Source: Bryobacterales bacterium (lineage in GTDB: Bacteria; Acidobacteriota; Terriglobia; Bryobacterales; Bryobacteraceae). From it: 45,454 bases of DNA. A program made the translations under genes and the position numbers. This document shows positions 40,881 to 45,454 of the stretch, in pieces (within the stretch, counting starts at the first letter, position 1; every line of letters begins with the position of its first letter). The notes below the pieces were generated by a model that had not been told where the DNA came from, searched no databases, and saw only the letters and a program-made list of their open reading frames with translations. The stretch covers positions 1-45,454 of the forward strand of contig JADLBD010000086.1 of assembly GCA_020847975.1 (NCBI GenBank). The letters run 5' to 3'.

Positions 40881-42953
40881 TTGGGGGTGTCTCGCGCATT
40901 GGTGTTTTTGTTGTTGGCTCCGGCGTTGATGGGCCAGCCGGCGCGGCCGGTTGTGGGAGATACGCGCCCTCTGCCCCAGGATCTGCTGCGGCAAGCCCTT
41001 TGGGACGGGTCGAAGTGGCGAATCGAGGTCCGCTCGCCGGGAGCGGCGGCCCTGCGCCTGCATTTCAGCGGCTTTCATGTCGGTAACGGGCACGTGACGA
41101 TCACCGGCAGCCAGTCTGCCGCGGGTCCCATTACCCGGGATGGGCTTCTCTCCGATGGCGATTTCTGGTCGCCTCTCCTCGCCGGCGATACGGTCATCGT
41201 CGAGTATGAACCCGCCCCCGAGGCCGCCGGCGAGTTCCCTTTCCGCATCCCGGAAGTTGGGCATTTTTACGCTACTCCCCTTCGGAAAGACCGTGAACGC
41301 GCGCTCGTGGCCTGTCACGTCGATCTCACCACCCATCCCGCTTGGCTCACCCCTGCATCAAGCGTCGCCTTGATGCTGTTCGAGACAACGGACATGGGCA
41401 TCCCTTATTGGACGGTCTGCACCGGCACGCTGCTCGCCGATACCAACCGCACGGGCCGCCCTCTGTTCCTAACCGCGCACCACTGCATAAAGACCGATGA
41501 GGAGGCGCGGACCCTCGAAACCTACTGGAATTTTCAGAACACCGTTCCCTCCACCCTCGATTATTACAGCGGCAACTTCGGCAACTGGGTTCCGGCAAGC
41601 CTGGCCACCACCTTGCCGAAAGTCACCGGAGCCGCCATCCTGAAAACCACCAGCGAATCGGAGGGCGATGGCACGCTCCTGCTCCTTGCGGCAAGTCCGC
41701 CTGCGGCAAGTCCGCCCGCGGGCGCGCTGTTCGCCTCCTGGAACACCCGGGAATTGCCGGTGGCTGCCGCTACCGGCACAGTGCATCATCCCGACGGCAG
41801 CTTCAAACGCATCACGCTGGGCCAGCGCGCCGCCAACGACCCCGGAACCAACGTCGAGGGCAAGTTCCGGCCTTCGGATTACTACTACAAGATTTCCGAA
41901 CTGGTGGGTCTCACCGAGGGAGGCTCTTCCGGCGCCGCGCTCCTGACGAATGATTTTCTCGTCTCCGGAGTGCTCAGCTACGGGCCCGAGGTCTCCTGCT
42001 CTGACCCGAACCGCCTCGGCATCTACGGCCGGTTTACGCATTTTCTTCCTCGCATCCAATCTGTGTTGAATTTCGCCTCTCCCGGCCCCTGCATGGCGGA
42101 GATCACCGCGGTGAATCAGCAGATCGCCTCTTCCGGAGGCGGCGGCACATTCAACATCAGCGCGCCGCCGGGATGCTACTGGGCCGTGGCATCGGATTAC
42201 AACCACATCTCCGTGGCCCCCAACGCGGGGTCCGGACCCATGAATGGCGTAACCTTCACCGTCGCGCCCAACACCGATTCCCTGGTCCCCACCTCCGCGC
42301 GCGCCGGTACGTTCAGCGTCATCAGCGAAGAGCGCCGCGTCGTCCATCTCATGCAGAAAGGAACGGACGGCAACATCGCCTACGCGGACGTCCCGTTGAC
42401 CCACCTCTTCGCCCAGGAGATCAATTTCCTGAAGGGGTATAACGTCCAGGCCTACGGCTGCTCCCTGCCGTCAGGATTCTGCCCCGAGGACACCACCACG
42501 CGCGGCCAGATGGCCGAATTCATCATCCGCGCTCTTTACGGCGACAACTTCACCGCCACCGGAACTCCCTACTTCACCGACGTGGCCGCCACCCACCCCG
42601 CCTTTCGCTTCATCCAGAAGATGAAAGACCTGCGGATTACCGACGGATGCACGCTCACCACCTACTGCCCCGATGACTCCGTCACCCGCGGCCAGATGGC
42701 GGCGTTCCTTATTCGCGCCGTGCAGGCGCGAAACGGCCTCGACAGCCGCGCGCCCTTTTCCATCATGCAGGCGCCTTACTTCACCGACACGCCTCCCTCG
42801 AATATCTTCTTCAGCTACATCCAGGAAATGAAGGAATTGGGCATTACCTCGGGCTGCACCGCCTCGGCCTATTGCGTCAATGACCCCAACACCCGCGGGC
42901 AGATCGCCGTCTTCCTTACCAGGGGACTGTTTGCCCTCAAGGAAAATCGCTAA
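40881..42953 (+). CDS. Secreted trypsin-like serine protease with BACON-like and three SLH repeats
   Basis: About 690 aa. A signal peptide (RALVFLLLAPALMGQP) precedes an N-terminal beta domain and a chymotrypsin-fold protease of the lysyl endopeptidase type: CTGTLLADTNRTGRPLFLTAHHC (His near 200), SESEGDGTLLLLA (probable Asp near 258) and LTEGGSSGAALL (Ser near 350), so the triad looks complete. After about residue 410 comes a BACON-like module (AEITAVNQQIASSGGGGTFN, APPGCYWAVASDYNHISV). The last about 190 residues hold three SLH repeats with regular Cys pairs (TTTRGQMAEFIIRALYG, SVTRGQMAAFLIRAVQ, NTRGQIAVFLTRGLF), implying anchoring to a secondary cell-wall polymer or to outer-membrane components. 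TTG 40881 is the longest start; GTG 40887 is equally possible. No Shine-Dalgarno sequence is seen. Confidence 0.85.
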   Translation: MGVSRALVFLLLAPALMGQPARPVVGDTRPLPQDLLRQALWDGSKWRIEVRSPGAAALRLHFSGFHVGNGHVTITGSQSAAGPITRDGLLSDGDFWSPLLAGDTVIVEYEPAPEAAGEFPFRIPEVGHFYATPLRKDRERALVACHVDLTTHPAWLTPASSVALMLFETTDMGIPYWTVCTGTLLADTNRTGRPLFLTAHHCIKTDEEARTLETYWNFQNTVPSTLDYYSGNFGNWVPASLATTLPKVTGAAILKTTSESEGDGTLLLLAASPPAASPPAGALFASWNTRELPVAAATGTVHHPDGSFKRITLGQRAANDPGTNVEGKFRPSDYYYKISELVGLTEGGSSGAALLTNDFLVSGVLSYGPEVSCSDPNRLGIYGRFTHFLPRIQSVLNFASPGPCMAEITAVNQQIASSGGGGTFNISAPPGCYWAVASDYNHISVAPNAGSGPMNGVTFTVAPNTDSLVPTSARAGTFSVISEERRVVHLMQKGTDGNIAYADVPLTHLFAQEINFLKGYNVQAYGCSLPSGFCPEDTTTRGQMAEFIIRALYGDNFTATGTPYFTDVAATHPAFRFIQKMKDLRITDGCTLTTYCPDDSVTRGQMAAFLIRAVQARNGLDSRAPFSIMQAPYFTDTPPSNIFFSYIQEMKELGITSGCTASAYCVNDPNTRGQIAVFLTRGLFALKENR
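41687..41716 (+). repeat. Perfect 15-bp tandem repeat inside the protease gene
   Basis: TGCGGCAAGTCCGCC occurs twice in a row and encodes AASPPAASPPA. It adds five residues to a loop right after the probable catalytic Asp segment and looks like a recent in-frame duplication. Confidence 0.85.
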
Positions 42954-43016
42954 GAAACGCCTCGCTGGAGAACTTTTTCCCCGTGATGGAACATCTACTC
43001 CTTGAAGGCCTTATTC

Positions 43017-43415
43017 ATGTCCCATGCTGCACACGGCCTCGGCGCTCCGCGTATTCTTCTCATTGGATTGGATCAGGATCTCGTTTCGGGAATCCTTCGC
43101 GCTCTCCCCGAGTGTGATGTGCGTACAGCGTCCCTAATCGCCCTCGACGCCTCGCATAAGGCGGAAGAGGGAGCCCTCCACTGCGATGTCATCTTCTGCC
43201 CCGCCGGAGCCCGCCACCTCCTGCCGGTTCTCGAAAAGGCTTCCCCAATACGCCTCCCCGTAGTGGCCGTCACCCGCCATCCGGATTCCACCGAATGGCT
43301 CAATGCCATCGAGGCCGGCGCGGCCGACTACGCCGCCCCTCCCTTTGAAAGTGCGCAACTGCGCTGGATCCTTGACTCCAATTTGCGCCGCACTGCCGCT
43401 GCCGCGGGCGGTTGA
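43017..43415 (+). CDS. Stand-alone pseudoreceiver domain protein
   Basis: This 132-aa protein has the fold pattern of a CheY-like receiver: PRILLIGLDQDLVSGILRAL (strand 1, helix 1), HCDVIFCPAGARHLLPVLEK and LPVVAVTRHPDSTEWLNAIEAGAADY. The phosphoacceptor Asp is replaced by Cys (CDVIFCPAG) and the conserved Lys of the switch site is absent (DYAAPPFESAQL in place of the usual DYLTKPF), so it cannot be phosphorylated in the standard way. It may act as a constitutive or ligand-binding partner. ATG 43017 was taken as the start, with GAAGG 9 nt before it. The neighbours (protease upstream, DUF507 downstream) suggest no specific role. Confidence 0.68.
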   Translation: MSHAAHGLGAPRILLIGLDQDLVSGILRALPECDVRTASLIALDASHKAEEGALHCDVIFCPAGARHLLPVLEKASPIRLPVVAVTRHPDSTEWLNAIEAGAADYAAPPFESAQLRWILDSNLRRTAAAAGG

Positions 43416-43445
43416 GAGTCTGCGCGCCGCGCGTGCCGGCCGCGA

Positions 43446-43475
43446 TTGACACCCCGCCGCTTGGCCCAGTACACT
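43446..43475 (+). promoter_or_regulatory. Sigma70-type promoter of DUF507-ribokinase unit
   Basis: A perfect -35 TTGACA (43446-43451) and TACACT (43470-43475) are separated by 18 nt, 36 nt before the ATG at 43512. It is the only conventional -35/-10 pair in the window that I find convincing. Confidence 0.6.
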
Positions 43476-43511
43476 AGCGTTTTGCTATAGAAAGCGGCTG
43501 CCGCCCCAAGA

Positions 43512-44099
43512 ATGCTACTTGCCAGAGAATTTATTCAGTATCTTGGACGCGAAATCGTCAAGAGGCTCCACCCAAACATTCTGGAAACCGCCGACTTTGC
43601 GGCCGGGAGTGCCTTCGTCGCTCAGGTCATCGAAGACGATCTGGCCATCGAAGACCGCCTCAACGAGGAAGTTCGCGAGATCCTCAGCGAGTACACCGAA
43701 TACATGCGCCGCGAAGGCGTCAGCTATCAGGAGATGTTCCGCCGCATCAAAAATCAACTGGTGCGCGACCGCAAAGTAATTCGCGCCTCCGGCCGCGATA
43801 CGGGCGACAACATGAAGCTTTCCCGCGACAAGATCAACGATCTCTCCCATAAGATCGTCACCGGAGTCCGCAAGGAACGCCTCTTCCGCGTGAAGAAACA
43901 GCCCAACGATTTGCGCTTGGATCTGGTCAAGACGCTCACCGAGGTTCTCATGTTGGAGGAAAAGGTGGACAAGGCGGCCAGGCAGAAGATCCGCTCGCAA
44001 AAGCGCGATATCCCCGAAGGCTCCGAGGAGTGGGATCTGCTGCACCGCCGCTACTACGCCGAGGAACTGAAGCGCCTCGGTATAGACTTGAACGCATGA
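43512..44099 (+). CDS. DUF507 family protein
   Basis: This 195-aa cytosolic protein belongs to DUF507, with no known function. It contains two similar halves, each starting with MLLAREFIQYLGREIVKRL- or MKLSRDKINDLSHKIVTGV-like helices, so it seems to be an internal duplication: LNEEVREILSEYTEYMRREG in the first and KTLTEVLMLEEKVDKAARQKI in the second. It is highly charged and almost wholly helical. The stop overlaps the ribokinase ATG by 4 nt, and a good promoter lies upstream. Confidence 0.83.
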   Translation: MLLAREFIQYLGREIVKRLHPNILETADFAAGSAFVAQVIEDDLAIEDRLNEEVREILSEYTEYMRREGVSYQEMFRRIKNQLVRDRKVIRASGRDTGDNMKLSRDKINDLSHKIVTGVRKERLFRVKKQPNDLRLDLVKTLTEVLMLEEKVDKAARQKIRSQKRDIPEGSEEWDLLHRRYYAEELKRLGIDLNA

Positions 44100-45037
44100 C
44101 CCCCGTAGTTGCCGTCCTCGGCAGCCTGAACATGGATTTCGTCGTGTCCGTCGACACCCTGCCCGCCCCCGGCCAAACCGTGCTTGGAGCAAATTTTCAA
44201 ATGCTGCCCGGCGGCAAGGGAGCAAACCAGGCCTGCGCCTGCGGGCGTCTCGGCGGCGGCAAGGTCCGGGCCAGGATGGCGGGGCGCGTCGGCTATGACC
44301 TCTTCGCGGATCACCTGAAAGCCAGCCTGTCGGCCGCCGGCGTGGATGTCGCCGCCGTCCATGCGACGCGCTCCCATCCCACGGGTGTGGCCCTCATCTG
44401 GGTCGATCGCCAGGGACAGAACTCCATCGTGGTCGCCTCCGGAGCAAACCACGTGTTCGCCGCCGCGGATGTGAATGGGCTTCGGGCCACCTTCTCGGGC
44501 GCGTCGTATGCGCTGTTTCAGCTCGAAACCCCATTGGAAACCGTGGAGGCCGGACTCGCCCTTGCGCGCTCCGAGGGAGCCCGCACGATCCTCGATCCCG
44601 CGCCGGCCGGTCCTCTTCCCCAACGCCTCCTTCAACTCGTCGACATCCTCACCCCGAACGAATCGGAAGCCTGCGTGCTTCTCGGCCGGCCCGCCGCCAG
44701 ATTGACGGTGGAAGAGGCGCGGCAGGCAGGCATCGCCCTGCGCCGGCAGAGCGGCGTGGGAACCGTTGTGATGAAGTTAGGCGAACAGGGCTGCATCTGG
44801 CTGGATGCCAGCCGTGAAGTGTATGCGCCCGGTTTTTCCGTAAAGGCCGTGGACACCACTGCCGCGGGAGACACCTTCAATGCAGGTCTGGCCGTAGCTC
44901 TGGCGGAAGGCATGGACGTTGTCCACGCCTTGCGCTTTGCCAACGCAGCCGCCGCATTGTCGGTGACGCAACTCGGCGCGCAGGCGTCCATACCGCCTCG
45001 CGCCGATGTCGAACGGTTCCTCGAACAGCGAGGTTAG
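44096..45037 (+). CDS. rbsK: Ribokinase (PfkB family)
   Basis: The 313-aa enzyme phosphorylates ribose or a related sugar at O-5 using ATP. It shows the PfkB-family signatures: VAVLGSLNMDFVVSVDTLPA, GANFQMLPGGKGANQACACG (sugar-binding Gly motif), FQLETPLETV, DILTPNESEACVLLG and VDTTAAGDTFNAGLAVAL with catalytic Asp and the anion-hole GAGD-type loop (here AAGD). Motifs fit ribokinase better than fructokinase or adenosine kinase, but substrate assignment within PfkB is not firm. It is translationally coupled to DUF507; no ribose transporter is nearby. Confidence 0.9.
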   Translation: MTPVVAVLGSLNMDFVVSVDTLPAPGQTVLGANFQMLPGGKGANQACACGRLGGGKVRARMAGRVGYDLFADHLKASLSAAGVDVAAVHATRSHPTGVALIWVDRQGQNSIVVASGANHVFAAADVNGLRATFSGASYALFQLETPLETVEAGLALARSEGARTILDPAPAGPLPQRLLQLVDILTPNESEACVLLGRPAARLTVEEARQAGIALRRQSGVGTVVMKLGEQGCIWLDASREVYAPGFSVKAVDTTAAGDTFNAGLAVALAEGMDVVHALRFANAAAALSVTQLGAQASIPPRADVERFLEQRG

Positions 45038-45047
45038 CCGGCAGCCC

Positions 45048-45454
45048 TTACTTTCGCGCCTGGAGCGGAATTACCGTCACTTTGTTGGCTGTAAGCGTGA
45101 CGTCCTGGTCGATCGTGCCGTAGATCGGCGATTCCACCTTCAGCCGGTAAGTGCCCGGAGGGATCAGCAGTCCGCCGCCCGCGTTGTTCAGCTCATCCAC
45201 GTAGCCATAAAACTTGTCGTTGAGGTAAACCGGGCTTACATCGCCCGCCGTCACCGAGATGAACGATTCATCTACCCCGCCGCCAAAACGCAAACGGCCG
45301 AACGGCGGATTCGGCACCGGCAGTTTTTTCAGTTTTCCGTGGACCGTCGCCGTCTTCCCAGGCTTGACGGAAACCTTCACGGACATATCCTCGTAGCGCG
45401 GGTCCCGCAGGACCACTTCATGGTCACCGGCATCCACGGAATACTTCTCCGGGA
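45048..45454 (-). CDS. PEGA-like domain protein (5' part outside window)
   Basis: The frame runs to the right edge with no start, so only the C-terminal about 135 residues are present. The first visible part, PEKYSVDAGDHEVVLRDPRY followed by EDMSVKVSVKPGKTATV, has the 'G-x-H-x-V-x-L' strand pattern of PEGA domains. A second, similar unit follows: ISVTAGDVSPVYLNDKFYGY, GLLIPPGTYRLKVESPIYG and VTLTANKVTVIPLQ. Such domains occur in exported or membrane proteins and on the PEGA kinase at 32597-34345. The rest of the protein, and so its role, cannot be seen. Confidence 0.7.
   Translation of the reverse strand, partial: PEKYSVDAGDHEVVLRDPRYEDMSVKVSVKPGKTATVHGKLKKLPVPNPPFGRLRFGGGVDESFISVTAGDVSPVYLNDKFYGYVDELNNAGGGLLIPPGTYRLKVESPIYGTIDQDVTLTANKVTVIPLQARK

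Noticed and set aside
1..45454. CRISPR arrays, tRNA/rRNA genes, insertion sequences, phage genes
   Set aside because: No regularly spaced repeats, no cloverleaf with T-loop and anticodon features, no transposase motif and no phage structural protein were seen on reading both strands; a computed scan could still find a weak tRNA.

Overview
The window is a high-GC bacterial chromosome segment that reads like Acidobacteriota, most likely Bryobacterales/Solibacter-type Terriglobia. This placement comes from protein families, not from any rRNA: two VWFA proteins of the kind expanded in Acidobacteria, a Ser/Thr kinase with C-terminal PEGA-like repeats, a TolB/PD40 protein, a BACON-like plus SLH secreted protease, many secreted or Tat-type proteins with an enolase-superfamily dehydratase, and a divergent Hfq. 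I saw no rRNA, tRNA, CRISPR array, intact insertion sequence or phage gene.

Layout. 1-2710: the truncated 3' part of trpD, an orphan soluble hybrid histidine kinase and a small Cys-cluster protein. 2830-4529: a complete DarT/DarG DNA ADP-ribosylation toxin-antitoxin pair with overlapping start and stop codons. 4598-8462 (minus): two exported proteins, a putative beta-propeller/PHP metallohydrolase and a ThuA-like protein. 8497-17136: two divergent three-gene units, which I regard as the most interesting part. On the minus strand are a YaiO-type outer-membrane barrel, a membrane-anchored TPR protein and a polytopic alkaline-phosphatase-superfamily transferase. On the plus strand are a tandem pseudoreceiver/receiver regulator, a membrane-anchored HEAT protein and a processive GT2 glycosyltransferase. 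Together they look like a synthase-dependent exopolysaccharide assembly, export and modification system under two-component control.

17143-21897: a fused CoA-transferase divergent from a Tat-exported enolase-superfamily dehydratase, then signal peptidase I and mannose-1-phosphate guanylyltransferase. 21902-23900: a scar region with a decayed short-chain dehydrogenase, a C-terminal remnant of an enolase-superfamily gene, two orphan secreted proteins and an AT-rich spacer. 23965-28880 (minus): a Tat-type sugar isomerase/epimerase-like protein, a LarA homologue, a protein of unknown function and an M28/PDZ peptidase; a DsbA-like protein follows at 28902-29825. 29908-32588 (plus): a MoaD-MoaE fusion, a VWFA protein, Hfq and an inositol monophosphatase, mostly overlapping. 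32597-37128: the PEGA kinase divergent from ftsY-ribD-ribE. 37129-40836 (minus): a DHH phosphoesterase, a TolB-like protein and a VWFA protein with a degenerate metal site. 40881-45454: a secreted serine protease with BACON-like and SLH modules, a stand-alone pseudoreceiver, DUF507, ribokinase and the edge of a PEGA-like protein.

A recurring regulatory feature is a (TGn)TAnnnT -10 element placed about 6-7 nt before the start codon of several unrelated genes. This suggests leaderless transcription is common in this organism. Start codons below were chosen by ribosome-binding sites, these -10 elements, signal peptides and gene overlaps. Where I moved a start inward from the longest reading frame, I say so.
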